A DNA stretch of 64,000 bases from Chamaecyparis obtusa (Eukaryota > Streptophyta > Pinopsida > Cupressales > Cupressaceae): positions 680,501-744,500 of the forward strand of contig BSBK01000526.1 in assembly GCA_027943335.1 (NCBI GenBank), written 5' to 3'. Made by a program: the position numbers and the translations under genes. Below are positions 1 to 12,459 of the stretch, one piece after another (the first letter of the stretch is position 1; each line of letters begins with the position of its first letter). Below the pieces are notes generated by a model that was given only the letters and a program-made list of their open reading frames with translations, had not been told where the DNA came from and made no database searches.

Positions 1-1897
1 TCAGCAAATAGATCTACGTCCTTCCAGAAGTTAACATTTTCTCAGAATAGGAATGACCAATTTAGTCACCTGAAATAATCCAATATCTACACTTCTAGTG
101 GACATTTTTCTCTTAAGTTTTGTGTGTTTATTCTCTGATTGAAGACCCTTAGCATTACATGAGATCAACCTCACAATGCGAATTTATATTTAAGTCAATC
201 CAATGTGCTCATGATGGTAAAGGTTGCCCCCATAACATAAAAATCTTATCAACAAATTCCCAGGGACAAAATATTTGTAGGTAATTTCATCTTCTTCAAA
301 AAAACCATTAGTCATTTCGAATGAGAAATTTCATTGTACAACAGCTCCTCTGTCATGCCATTTTGAAACTTTGACAAGACCATCCATGGGAGTTTGTAAA
401 CATTGAGAAATTTCATTGAACAAAAGTTCCTCCATCATGCCATTTCGAAACTTTGACGAGATCATCCATGGAAATTTGTAAAAATTCTATCATCACTGCA
501 TATCTGTAGAAGACTTGAGCGGGGCAAGATGTCCAGAAAGAAGAGGATGCGGTCCTCTTCACAAAGGGGAAGAAACAGAGATCTTTTAGATTCAAGGATA
601 GAAAGGGCATACCTGCTATTGTCTCTGATAGCTGGAGTACAATGAAAAATAGTTCCTAACAAAGAAACAAATGAAAAAGTAAGCCAAAAAAGTGGGTTGA
701 ACCACAAGCTGATCAATGATCAGTTATGTAATAGGTCATTGAGTTGTTAGACCATGTAGATACCAAAACCATAATGGACTTGGCAAACCAAAATTTTGAC
801 TCAAACCTGGGACTCGGCAAAAAAAAAATCGCAAAAAAACAAAATAAACATGATTAAAAATAAATAAAAATTAACTCCATTAGAGAACACATAAGTTCTA
901 TACTGATCATCTATTTGACATAATTCAAAGATTACATATGGCATACGACTGTCAAATCCATAATTGACATAGTTCCATAGAATCCCAAAACAAGGGGACC
1001 AAGGCAAGGGGTGGATTCCAACCAAATCTCCACTCTCCCAGCCCCTTCACTCAGCGTGTTGTGTCACATGGATGCCACAGATATCTCATGTTGGGAAAAA
1101 TCAGAGCATGAAATCTCAAAAATGAACTGAAAAAATGAAAATCGCACGGAGGTTTTGTGTTCTGATGTCAGGCTAGTCACACCCAAAACTCACGAGTCAC
1201 CCTAAAAAAACTCAATCATGTCTCTATCAAAGACTTGTGGAATACTCAGCCCTGACTCAGTGAGTGGATCACATCTTTATCTCATTGATGCAGCAAGCAG
1301 AAAATCTCACCAGTCATGCCCAAGTATAGAAGCAGTATTAAATTTTATTTGCCTTGGATATTAGTAATCAATACTAATAACATTGTGTAGTTTCTGTTAC
1401 TCTTCGTATAATCGGAATCCTCAAAACTGCATTGAAATTGAACTTGAACCACAAGGAGACCAGTGACCAGTTCTACAATGGTAGATCAATGAGTCATCCA
1501 ACCATGTAAAAAATACCAAAACAAGACCATATAACTTATCATTATCAAATTTTATTTTCCTTGGATACACAAAATTGATATGAATTGCTTGGTTTAGTCA
1601 CCTTTTCCCTCTTTCTTATAATGTTATGCACACTCCTGAAATTAATTAAGAATTTATCAGCTCTTTTAGTTTCATATTTGAGTTCCTTATTTGGGTATCC
1701 ATCAAAATTGTGACCAGCACTTGTGTTTGACAACCATAAATCAATTATAATCAAACCAATCTTCATCAAACAACCATAGATATTTCACTTATTTCCAGTC
1801 AAGCTTTTAAGAAAAGTATTCGTGGTAGAAAACAACAATAAAATAAATGCTTTCTGCTAAACTATTACAAAACTTAATTACTGGAACACAAACGCAC
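1..1897 (-). other. TAF1: TAF1 intron sequence running to the left edge
   Basis: This is the intron downstream of the last visible TAF1 exon; the next exon lies beyond position 1. I see no coding similarity in it. It holds a local tandem duplication (323-486). A diverged repeat pair also occurs near 690-770 and 1440-1530, where both copies share pieces such as GTTGAACCACAAG / TTGAACCACAAG and ACCATGTA..ATACCAAAAC. Nothing else is recognisable. Confidence 0.6.
323..486. repeat. 82-bp diverged tandem duplication
   Basis: Two adjacent copies start with GAGAAATTTCATTG at 323 and at 405. Each continues through CATGCCATTT and AAACTTTGAC to CATCCATGG. They differ by scattered substitutions, so the duplication is old. 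It lies in a TAF1 intron and has no evident function. Confidence 0.8.
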
Positions 1898-2384
1898 CAT
1901 CCATGAGCATGCGACATAGTTCTGCTGCTTCTGCTTCTTCATCTTCAATTTCTTCTTCTGCCTGTACCTGAGAGGTTCTCCTCCTTACACCATATCCTCT
2001 AGCAATCTCTCTTTTATCTTTTTTAGCTGTAGAATCACCAACTTCCCCATCCTCACCTTCTTCTGCATCCAATAAATTCTCCAGATCTCCAGCAAAGGAG
2101 TCTAAATCACTGTTTGCATCGACATCACTTTCAACATCCTCATTGTCAGCAGCTGAAAGACTCTGAAATTGGCGATCCCAAATTTCTTGGCACTTTTCAC
2201 GTGCTTGTTGCTGAAGCTGAAGAAATGACATGCGCTGCCCCCGTGCAAACTTGTTCAATGTTGTTGCATCAACTTTCACCCCTGAAGCAGCCTGTTCACT
2301 TGAAAGTTTTCTAACCATAGCAATGCGATGCCACCTAGTCATTTTGTCAATCTGATCCTCATCAACATTAAACTTGAGCAACAC
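1898..2384 (-). CDS. TAF1: TAF1 exon (central region end and acidic segment)
   Basis: The exon begins after the acceptor TTGCAG with VLLKFNVDEDQI and includes TRWHRIAMVRKLSSEQAASG, GQRMSFLQLQQQ and EIWDRQF, all hallmark TAF1 sequence. An acidic stretch follows with SDLDSFAGDLENLLDAEEG, then basic residues and AELCRMLMD. I end the exon at 1898 before a GTGCGT donor, leaving one base of a split codon. Reading on would add a few codons and a stop near 1878, which would truncate the protein far short of the family, so splicing is preferred. The upstream junction joins GAG (E) to GTG (V) in phase 0. Confidence 0.92.
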
Positions 2385-3266
2385 CTGCAAGTTTTTAGGT
2401 ACCCATTACATAAGTACAGAAAATCCATAATTAACAAAATTGCAAGTACAACCAATCACATTAGAAAATTAATAGGATATGAAAGAACCCTAAAGCAAGA
2501 ATGTGAAATAAACAATTAAAAAAAGAGAACATAATTTCAAGGAATTGACAGCAGATAAGACAATCAAACAATATAAAAATTACAAGATAGATGAAAAGTA
2601 AAGCAATATAATGAACAGTTAGTAATATATGCAAACAAAGCCTCCACTCAGAGATCTCAGAGAATTACTAAAATACTAAAACTTGCTTGTAGAAGACACC
2701 AAATAGAATGGTGTACTGATATAGAAAACAATTACCATTTCTCAAAATCATATTACTACTCAATTACAATCAAAATAATTTTAGGGGTGAACTATCAGTT
2801 TTCATCGTAAATGCAGTTGCAGTCATTACTGAAGAGAAACCAAATAGAGTATAAATTGTCATCAGAAGAACCCAACACATTCTTACATTATTCTTTGTCT
2901 TTGCCCCCTATGACTTAAGGCTTCTACTTGACAACCTTGTCATATGCCTAAAGTAATTTAAAATCACAAAGATAACCCATAAAATGTTAATGCAGTAGAT
3001 GCACAATCACCTGTACTCCTAAGAATCAAGTGTCTATCCTTGATCCACATATTTTTAAAATGCATAACATCTTAACACAATCCCATTCAATTGTGATTGG
3101 GCAACCTCATCTTGTAGAATATACTTTGAGAGAAAATATGAAGTCAACGAAGCACATGATTTGCTTACTCTACAATATTGCACTGACCTCAAGTACATCT
3201 TAATTTTTGTTTCATTACAACAATATTTCCAAACAAATTTGATAAACTAATAAAAATACACATTAC
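2385..3266 (-). other. TAF1: TAF1 intron, 882 bp
   Basis: The intron has a GTAATG donor at 3266 and a TTGCAG acceptor at 2385. It is AT-rich with no recognisable repeat or ORF of note. Confidence 0.85.
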
Positions 3267-3473
3267 CTCACGAGCTGCATCCATGCTAAGTCTTCTAAGA
3301 TCGGCATCAGTACCAGTAACAGCAGAACCACCACGTGCAGCAGCTGCCTTTTTCTTAACCAAAGCACTTGATATTGGCGGCTTTGGCGCAACACGGATAA
3401 AGCTAAAGCCAAGGCCCCGGCCTGAGGGATCTCCACTTCCTGTAATCTCTAAACGTTCAATACATTCACGACC
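3267..3473 (-). CDS. TAF1: TAF1 exon (core of the conserved central domain)
   Basis: A 69-codon exon in phase 0 at both ends. It starts after acceptor TTTTCAG with GRECIERLEITGSGDPSGRG and continues with LGFSFIRVAPKPP, a short Ala/Lys-rich linker, and VTGTDADLRRLSMDAARE before donor GTAATG. The GDPSGRGLGFS and TGTDADLRRLSM stretches are diagnostic of plant TAF1. It joins directly to the following exon to give AARE-VLLKFN. Confidence 0.95.
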
Positions 3474-3954
3474 CTGAAAAGTGAATAACAGTGATTTAAT
3501 CGAGGAATAGAACAATCATTTTGATTGAATCTTATCTTGATGTCCAAACAATGACAAATACTACACATGATAATTCCATTCAAAAGAAAATGAAAAGAAG
3601 AGCACCTTACAACCATTGGATTTCTTTCAATAGGGATAAATGGCATTATGTACACATTCATTACTGGCCCAGGTCAATCTTGACCCTGATCCATCAGAGA
3701 ACTAATTCACTGGACACGTAAAGACATACCATTGTTTGCTTCCGGTTACTAAAAGGTGATAATCTCAATTTTTTGAAAGGAAAAAAATGTGATTTTTCCT
3801 CAAGGAACAATCTGCAAAACCTGACTTCAAAACATTTCCATCTCTTCTCCATAGTCCATAGGAGATGAAATACACAATTCTAGGATAGCAGAGATTTTTA
3901 GAGAGCTAAACTCATGGAAGAGAAAATGAAGAGAATTGTAGACAGTTTCCTAGC

Positions 3955-4070
3955 AGAGGGACACGGTAACATGGGGACGGGTTTTGGGGATATAGGACTG
4001 AGAGCATAAATTTGGGAACAACGAGGGAATGGCAGCAAAGTGTCCGTGGGGGGGGGGTTGGTTGATATAA
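3955..4070. other. G-rich remnant, possibly of a hAT-like element
   Basis: The run GGTAACATGGGGACGGG near 3968 and a G homopolymer near 4050 resemble the ends and interior of the complete hAT-like element at 61096-61580, which has TGTAACATG termini and GGGACGGGG inside. No target duplication is visible, so this is only a possible relic. Confidence 0.3.
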
Positions 4071-4148
4071 AAATTGAGGTGAATTAAAATCTCTACAAAT
4101 GCCCCATAAAAGGCAAACTAGTTTTCACAAAATTAAAGGTTGTCATCA

Positions 4149-6174
4149 TGTAATGTCCCCAATTTATTAAAGTGACAATAATTAAATTAATTTTTATTAA
4201 GTTGTCGAAAATAAATGAAATATTAAAATGATGACTTAATATTAATTAATTTTATTCAATTAAAGTAAAATAATAATAAAATTATTAAAAGTCACTTTAT
4301 AAATATTTCCCTCAAAATTCAATTTAAAAATTAAAAGGGGGAAATTGTAAAGACAAATAAAAGGAATTTCAAGAGACAAGCTTTTGGGAAACTAAGAGTT
4401 TCCTGAAGAATAGTTACAAAAGTTCATGGAGAGGATTATTGGGAGCATGTTCGGATGTTATTTTTTATTTGACAATTTGCCTGGTGCATTCGCATTGGCT
4501 GGATATTCCTGGAGATGAAAACCTTCAGGAATTTCTCAGAGGAGCTGGACGGAAACCTGGTTCTTCTACTTGCGAGTGAATTCGGAACGGAATTCATACT
4601 TGTGCGAAATTGTGAAGTCTTCTTCAGAAGAAAATTTGTTACCTTGTTTCAGGAATAAGTATTCTCTCCTATTTCTTATCTGAGAAATAAGGTAATTGTG
4701 TTTAAAATATTCTAAGTTTCTGAGTATTCAACGGTGAAGAAATAATATATCAATTGTGTAGCCCAAATTATTATCTGTAAGAGATTTAATTCAGCTGTGG
4801 GTTTCATTATTGGGGCCAACACTATGGTTATTGGTGAAAATGAAATATTTGTGGGACCGGCCATATTTATGAAGAATATTATTTAAAAGAGTTTGATTGA
4901 GAGTTTTAAACTGCCGCGAATTTCATATTGTTAAGAGAACTTAATCAAATATTTGATCTGGGCGACCTTATATATATTTAGAGCTAAGATTAAAATATTG
5001 CTGCCAAATATTAATTGAAGGAAGCATAATGTTTGATTAATCAAGCCTTTCTATTGGTCCAATCATTGCCTGGCCATCACTACTATTTGCAACACCGTGA
5101 ATGTTTCATGTGGAATGAATATCGCAAGGAGCGGCATGTATTGTTTTCGGCTTGCAGAATCAAAGACAACTGATGCAAGGAAGGTATCGTAAGTCATCGG
5201 TGAGATCATTCTCAGGCTTCTTAATCCTACATGTGGAGTCCTCTTGGACGATGAGTGTTTTCTTATTGTGAGAAATCAGACAGCATAAACATCCGGTGTT
5301 GTTTTCTTCCACCGTGTGAATATGCATGACTAGCTTGCTGTGCCAGACGGCTACTTCTAAGCTGTGCACGTGATCTGCTCCTTTCTTTCCAGGACAGCTG
5401 TAGAAGGCCTTGTATCATGTGGTGGACTGCCGTCGGAGGCTGGAGTACTGCTGGGATGTGTCCATCAGAATGGATACTTTGAATTGCTGAAGATAAATAT
5501 ATGATTGCTCTGTGACTCTGAAGCTTCAACACATATACATATCTCCTGGAAATAGGCACCTGTTCAGTTATAGGGAGTCTGAAGCATTACATCTTGCAGG
5601 GACCATTGACAAGGATATATCTATGCTAGCATTGTCTATATGCAGGTCAGCTCTGAAGCTGGGAATAGTGAGAATATATGCAGATCAGTTCCGTAGCTGG
5701 AGTTCTCTTTGAAAACTATGTATACTGCTCATGGTGTGAATATAAATTCAGTTCCAGTTTGGTGACTTATCTCTGTTCTTTCATTGCATAATCTTGATTA
5801 TGTCTATATGTATTTCTGTGTTGGAGGGCATACCTAAATATATCAGAATATATTTGCCAACTGTTCGACAATATGTCAGTATTTGAATCCATTAAGAAAT
5901 TTAATGTCAATGCAAACGTTTAGTTGAAAAACAGACAAGATATTTGCATTACAACTGTTTGACAAAATGCTTGAATAAATCTAATATATTTTCAGAATGT
6001 AATGCCTTAGTTGAAGATCGAATTGAATTGTGATGATCATTGGTTTTTTGGCAAGAATATTTTCTATAAGCTATTCACAGGTTGCTCAAGCAGATAAGTG
6101 TTTGATAAATTTCTCCTGCAACAGCTCGTTTTGGTTTGCAAATTTTTGGCCCATTCCTATAGTAGGATATTACA
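4149..6174 (+). mobile_element. Solo LTR, 2026 bp, target duplication CATCA
   Basis: The element begins TGTAATGTCCCC and ends ATTACA. It is flanked by the 5-bp direct repeat CATCA at 4144-4148 and 6175-6179. The terminal sequences match the other LTRs in this window (35466, 55144, 58671). No primer site or coding region is inside, so it is a solo LTR left by LTR-LTR recombination. It sits in the TAF1 intron between the exons at 3473 and 8408. The short reading frames inside are not genes. Confidence 0.85.
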
Positions 6175-6281
6175 CATCAGTATGAATGGCATGTGCCATA
6201 GAGCAAGCAACCCAATGGCATTCCTGGCAGAGGTGGTGGTTCTATGGAGGGACGTTTCTCCCATGTCCCCAAGTCTCGGAA

Positions 6282-6330
6282 CAGGGATGCAATTTTATTT
6301 TATTTTTTTTGGGGGGGGGCCGCATCCCTG
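6282..6330. repeat. Short inverted repeat around a T/G homopolymer
   Basis: CAGGGATGC at 6282-6290 is the exact reverse complement of GCATCCCTG at 6322-6330. Between them lie a T-rich run and a run of nine G. The direct repeat GGAACA overlaps the left arm and follows the right arm. It could be a very small non-autonomous DNA element; no clean target duplication supports this. Confidence 0.45.
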
Positions 6331-8407
6331 TGGAACAAATTTAGATAGTACAATGTTAAACATGATTGTTTCTGGATTTCAACTGCAAAAATTTTACCAT
6401 CAGTTAAAATTCAGAGACAATCATATTAAATACAATGTCTACTAATATGATGTTTCAAGAACATTGTTTCTGATTATATACACTCATCTCTACTCTACAC
6501 TCCGTAAAGTGTGTATCACTCAAAGGTGATTATTTTATGAGAATAAAATTATAAAACTAATTGAAGCAAAAACAGATAGAATAAAAAAAATTATTTCAAT
6601 AAAATTCTCAATATTTGTTGAATATATAAATATATGAATACTTTCAAACTTTCAAGTCACTTTTAAATGTCTCCAGCAGAATATCATAGAACTTTCCTAC
6701 TGATTTTAACATGCCTGCCTATCATCTTGGGGACTTCTAATAAGAATCTATATCATTTTTCTGTTTCATCATGGCATAGAAACTTCACAGAATCCTTCCA
6801 TGTTGGAGTTGAGGAGACCTAGAACTTTACAGTGCAATCGGCCCTTTTAAATCTACTGTTGGCAGAAATGTAAGCAATGAAAATAGACAACAAAAAATAA
6901 AATTGAGCCCTACTTTTTTAGAACACCAAAAATGTTAGATATAAAGTCAAGTTACAGAGTTAACAAACTTGTAATCACAACATTGTCACATAAGTGGGTT
7001 GTAACCTCTCGCATCCTTTAGATATTGAAGCTTAATTTGAGCTCCCTTTAACTATTGTAACTTACTGTCCCTTTGAATGCCATGAATCTAATTTTGTCAA
7101 TTCAAGTAAATTAATATAATTTCTTTCTTTTTTCTCATACATTAGTTGACATATTGCTCAAATTAGTCTGTTATTTTTGAGCATCAATTACTACGAGAAT
7201 AAACTAAAAGAGGTTTCATTATTGCTATCACCAAGTGAATTAAACCATCGTCTTTCAAATCTACCAATTCCAAAGCTTGCATTGTAATATTTAACCACTT
7301 GAAGTTATAGTTGGTAAAAGAGAAAACATATTAAATGAATAATGATATGGCATATAAAATTCTATGAATCACAGACAGAGAACATCACATACAGATTAAA
7401 AAAACTAGACTGGTGAGCAGGAATATGTAAGGCCCAGAAGACGTGGTAAAGGATGCAACAAGTTACCCACTAAACATACAGAGAGCAGAGGCAAATTAAA
7501 TATCATAGTCAAGGGAATGAGAATGCATCTTTGCACTTACAAACTCTCCTTAATCAACTTGTATTACTTCAATGCTCTCACCTTATAATCTATTCTACCG
7601 TAGTAATAATTAATAAACTCTTCAACCAACATCTTTCTGAACATCTATTTAAGATAATAATCTAAAACAAATCCTTGCCATGGCACTTGCAGAATCAACT
7701 TCAATTCTATTGAGTCCACATAATGTTCACTCAAATCCTCCAGTAAAGAGTTCAATTTATTTCTGGCTTTACTTGTTTCTCTTCTAATCTTTCATTCTTT
7801 CTCACAAGGGATTGGCTTTGTCACTCAATTTCAATTGACCCATCTTGGTTATTGGACATAATTTCTTCCTCTATTTTCCACAGCTAATCAAGAAGAACTT
7901 GATTTAAAAGCAGATGGTTCAATTGTAATATTAATTTTTAAGATAGATAGAAGGTGACTTTCTGTCCTCCAATATTTCAGATTGTACCAAATAGTTTGTG
8001 CCTACTTATAATGCATCCATATTTGAGTCGAGTAACAGCCCGTGCAACAAAGATTTTCTTTTTCTACATAGCTATTTAACAATAAGAACATGGCTTTTTT
8101 CTACTGAACTATTTAACTATAACACAATTCAACAACAGATTTTGTCATAGAGCCTGGTATACCAGCTCATCTAATTCAGATGTTTAATCATGAAACTATT
8201 GAGAATAAAACATATCAACAATATGTACTATTATAAACTTGGAAAAACTGGCTAATCTAATTAGACCATGTATTTGGAAATTAATGATTAAAACTTGGAA
8301 TCTGCAAGAATATAAATATATCAAATGTATTTTAGTCCATAACTGAGGTGAAAAAACCTATACAATGAGTTGAAGTTAAAATTTCAAATTACTCAACGTT
8401 ATGTTAC
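6331..8407 (-). other. TAF1: TAF1 intron sequence, no recognisable feature
   Basis: AT-rich intronic sequence between the solo LTR and the next exon. I see no coding similarity, terminal repeats or target duplications. Confidence 0.6.
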
Positions 8408-8614
8408 CTGCAAAGTGGAGGCAACAAAATTATAACTCAAATTCCATGATGTTATCTGAAGCTCCCTCTCAATGTGTGATGCAGCAGCAAGTGCAATAGC
8501 TTCATCTGGAAGTTGATTCATTGCCGAAGCAAGACCCGATGCCATAGTGAGTTTGTTGATTCCAAGGCGTTTAAGATGATGCAAACCAGCTTGCATGCTC
8601 TCATACGCACACAC
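8408..8614 (-). CDS. TAF1: TAF1 exon, first after the 41-kb intron
   Basis: A 69-codon exon in phase 0 at both ends. It starts after acceptor TTTTAG with VCAYESMQAGLHHLKRLGI and includes MNQLPDEAIALAAASHIERE and LQITSWNLSYNFVAS. It ends TLQ before donor GTAACA. These are core TAF1 family motifs. The partner donor is at 50021, so the splice must span about 41.4 kb of nested transposons. Confidence 0.95.
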
Positions 8615-10998
8615 CTAAAACAGTTAATGTTCAAGAAAAATTTGTTTACAAATGAACAATTTAAAAATCAAAAATGAAAAAACTAGACTACAGAAATATT
8701 TATTTACACTTTAATTTACACTTCAACAAAACTTCTAGAAAAGAGAACCTACTTTAATAAAACTCCTTCCACATCTTTATTCAGATCAAATTCACAGATA
8801 TAAAATAAACTTGCACTGGAATCTACACAGTCACTATGATATCTCTATGCAAGGCTCTGACTACATAGTATATGGCCCCAGCTCTAGCAGGACCAAAGTT
8901 ACCTGAACTTTTAACTGGACATACAACTTACAAGGAAGTGGGAGTGACTGATCTTCTTATGGATGAATTGTAAAGCTATACAATTCATAAGAAGGAATTT
9001 TCCAAGTTTCACAGATTGCTAGATTTTGCATGTTAGAAAACTTGGATAAAATGGCATAAGTTACACGAAGTCAATATAATTAACATTGGAATATTTACAA
9101 AAATTCTCTAAAGACCATCTAACTTCAGTGAGTTTTAAGAAAAATATTGATTTATTTCTAAATTCTAACCATCTATTCCATCACAAAGCTGATAGTTAAT
9201 CATATTTGAGTTTGACTCTAGCTTAATCATAATTTCACATGGTGGAAGAAGATTACTTACTCATGAGATAAGATAAGATAAATTATTAATGTCCAACAAG
9301 AGGCCACCAAAAGGGTCTAAGGGACTGAAAGCATACAACAAGGCAACCGTCAACAGCAGGAGCACCAAACGGTGTCCGGGGAAAGAACAAACAAGAAAGC
9401 AAAAGAACCAGCAAAAGAGCCAGAAAGAGTCAGAAGGAGCGACTATAGGCCCATTCGAACGAGAAGTAATCCAATGCCGAAGCATACGGCCCGGGGCGAG
9501 AGTGAGCCCCGGACCGTCTCTGAGTAGCTCTAGAGGTGGAGTGTTGCTGCTGAGTGTGGCCTCTACGAGGTCTCACAATCCTGGTGTGACCAGAAGAGAG
9601 AGGACCGAGAGGACACTTCGTGAGAATAACACTAATAATTTTCGTACTATTCTATATACTCGCAGGTCATGTTGAATGTCATTGTAGTGGTGGATCTTGT
9701 GTTCAAAGTCCCCTCCTAAAAGACTTTGAGGACAAATATGTTGATTGTTACAATTGTAAATTTGAGAAGTTTCCTTGTAGATCATCATAACGAATGGGCT
9801 AGGACAAGTTGCAAGATCATGCTATATGTGTGCATGGACCAAAGGAACCATACTCTTGTTAATTTTCTTATTATATAGGATCTTGGCACAATGTTCTGAA
9901 GATAAATGCATGTATCCAACAAAGTACTGTCAATGTTGGCGTCATTCGCTTTATTTTATGAAGTCACAGTTGAAGTAAGTATTAGAATAATATTTAAATA
10001 TATAAATTAATGGTCAATAATGTATTTTTAGGTAGATAGATTTCTTTCTAATTAGTCTTTAGTGCTCAGTTCTTTCATTAGGAAACATCAACAATTTAAT
10101 TACCTATAAATTTACATTTCATTCTTTCAATAAAATCAAGCAATTACCATTGTTTAACATCGTATTAGAACAGGAATTTTAAAAAACTAAAAAATTATAA
10201 ATCTAAAGTTTCTTCAATGAAATTTTGGTTCAGTGAAAATTTTTCAAAAAAAAATTTAGAATCTGAGGAGCCATTTTTGGACTCTATCAACCTATGTTTT
10301 GGCAGCCACAATTTTTTCTTTTTCTCTGATTTACATGAGTTTTTCATTGAAGGGTTGTTGCACGAGAATGAAGAATTTCAGCCACGATAGAAGTCTGTTT
10401 CCTCACATCTATGAGCATTCAAGGGTTATTTCACAGGTGTTTGTGAGTAATTTTTGATAGTTTGTGGGCCGTTTTTGTGCCCGCGACAACCCTTTTGTTT
10501 GGTGCTTGCCTCCCTTCCAAGCCTTGTAACAATCGCAGTGGCCCTGTAAAAATCACAGTTGGCTCTACATTTTCTCATGTGACAGGAATTTGTGTTTGCA
10601 ACAGGTATCTCTCTTCAAAACAAGGGTCCCGATTTTCTGCGTCGGGGATCTTCTGCAGCTCAATTTGAAGACAGGTTTTGGGTGTCATTTTTTGTCTTCG
10701 CAACCCAACAACTCAAATTGGGTCTTGCACAATTTTTCTTAAAATTGTGGGTTTTTTCCAAACACATTTTTTCCCCAACCTGCTTTATGAGAAATTGCTG
10801 CTAGGGTCAAGATATTTCCTGCAGCCAGGGTTTCAAAGCTAGCCTTCTTTTCCTCTACAGATTTCAGATATCCATACCCAGCTAGGGATTTTGGTTTGCA
10901 CTCCATAATTTGTGTTTTGGGTTCCATGACATTGTTTGCCTTAGGATTTGTGCATTGGGATCCATGTAATGTATTTCATGCCTTGAAAAGCGTGAAAG
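8615..10998. other. Large TAF1 intron, left part, unassigned
   Basis: From 9270 to 9700 the sequence is less AT-rich and holds an open frame on the plus strand with no recognisable domain. From 9700 to 10998 it probably contains the 5' end of the Copia remnant that follows, but I could not define an LTR or primer site. Confidence 0.4.
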
Positions 10999-12164
10999 AT
11001 GGCATCTTTGACCAACATAATGTTGGAAGGAGTCAAAAGTTCAATGACTGCAACTACAAAACCTAGAAGCAACGGATAAAGATAATATTTTAATATCGGT
11101 GCCTTGACCAGATTGTTTTGGGCAAGTCTACTCGTCCTATAACAGTGGGTCAAGATCAAGATAAATTTGATGAGTGGGATCAAGATGCCATGATGCTCAT
11201 TAAATTGTCTATCACCGACAATCAACAGACTCAAGTACCCTCAGGCAAGACAAATGCTGAAATATAGGAATGTTTGAAGGTCCTACATGAAACATTTGAC
11301 AAGAGCCATGCATTCTTTTTGAAGATCATGCTTTTCTCTATCAGGATGGATGAGAAGATGTCTCTATAGGAGTGTCTCACAAAAATCAAGGACATTTGTG
11401 ATCAGTTGGAGGTTATTGGTCGGACAATGGAGGAAGAAGACATGGTAGTAATAACTTTAAAAAGTCTACCAAAGTCTTATGATCACTTTATTGAAACAAT
11501 CAACATAACCTAAACTAATGTTGACTTGAAGTTTCCATAACTTTGCACCAAACGTTTGCAACAAGATCAACAAAGGCAGCAATTTGGTAGCAGTGCTAGT
11601 TCACCATCCATGGAATAGACCTTAACAGCAAACTCCTCTACTCAAGACAAAGGGAACAGCCAATTCTCTCAACAGAAAGGCCCTAGTCAATCCTAGGACA
11701 ACTCCAAGAACGTTTAGTGCAATTATTGCCACAAGTATGGTCGCATGAAGAAAGATTGTTAGCATCAATTGGCTTCTGAATAGAACAAGTAGGGAGGGTC
11801 TTAGCCAAAGACCAATGTAGCAAAGCACATTGAAGAGCCTTCCTTCTATGCCTTTATGGCCAAACGACCAGCAGATCATGCCAAATTTTATGCATGGCAC
11901 ATCGACTCAAGTGCTTCTCAGCACTTCACTTATTGTAGAGATTGGTTCACAACACACCATTCACTGATTTAGTTATTTTTGGAGGTGAAGAGTATACTAT
12001 TGTCAATAAGGGCAACCTACAGATTCAATATGAAGGGAGGAATTTAATTTTCCTCAATTTACACTACGTTCCAGGCATGGAACTCAATCTTCTCTCTCTA
12101 TCAAATTATAAGACACTCTCCTCAGCTGGATGTGATATTCAATTCGCAAAAATGCAATATTGTT
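10999..12164 (+). pseudogene. Decayed Copia element: Gag and protease start
   Basis: The Gag start is ATG at 10999. With stops and one shift tolerated, the translation reads KFNDCNYKTWKQRIKI, then WECLKVLHETFD-like and KSLPKSYDHFIETI text typical of Copia Gag (UBN2 family). A worn zinc knuckle CNYCHKYGRMKKDC follows near 11717, then the protease motif WHIDSSASQHFT near 11898. Many in-frame stops show it is dead. The frame is cut at 12164 by the solo LTR and resumes at 14119. Confidence 0.8.
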
Positions 12165-12169
12165 GATCG

Positions 12170-12387
12170 TGTAACGACCCTATTCTTTAACACTGTCCTA
12201 TTTCATCAATTAATGTCAATTATGAAAATTTGATTAGATTAGGGGCTCTTCTTATTAAGCATCACATCCTATATATTATCCATCGTTTTGCAGAATCATT
12301 AAAGAAATGTAAACCAACAATGGAACAAGTAAAGCAACATATTTTGTATGAATGCCAAAATATCTCTTGTATGGATCATGGAGGAAT

Positions 12388-12459
<72 letters not shown>

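Noticed and set aside
1878..1897. TAF1 ending at the in-frame stop near 1878
   Set aside because: This would remove the zinc knuckle and bromodomain found in the family. A GTGCGT donor at 1897 offers normal splicing.
6098..6445. 115-codon plus-strand frame
   Set aside because: It crosses the end of the solo LTR, its target duplication and a G homopolymer; there is no conserved content.
9289..9675. 128-codon open frame on the plus strand, Lys/Arg/Ser-rich
   Set aside because: No recognisable domain, no splice or promoter support, and it lies in intronic repeat-like sequence. Probably chance or a worn retroelement leader.
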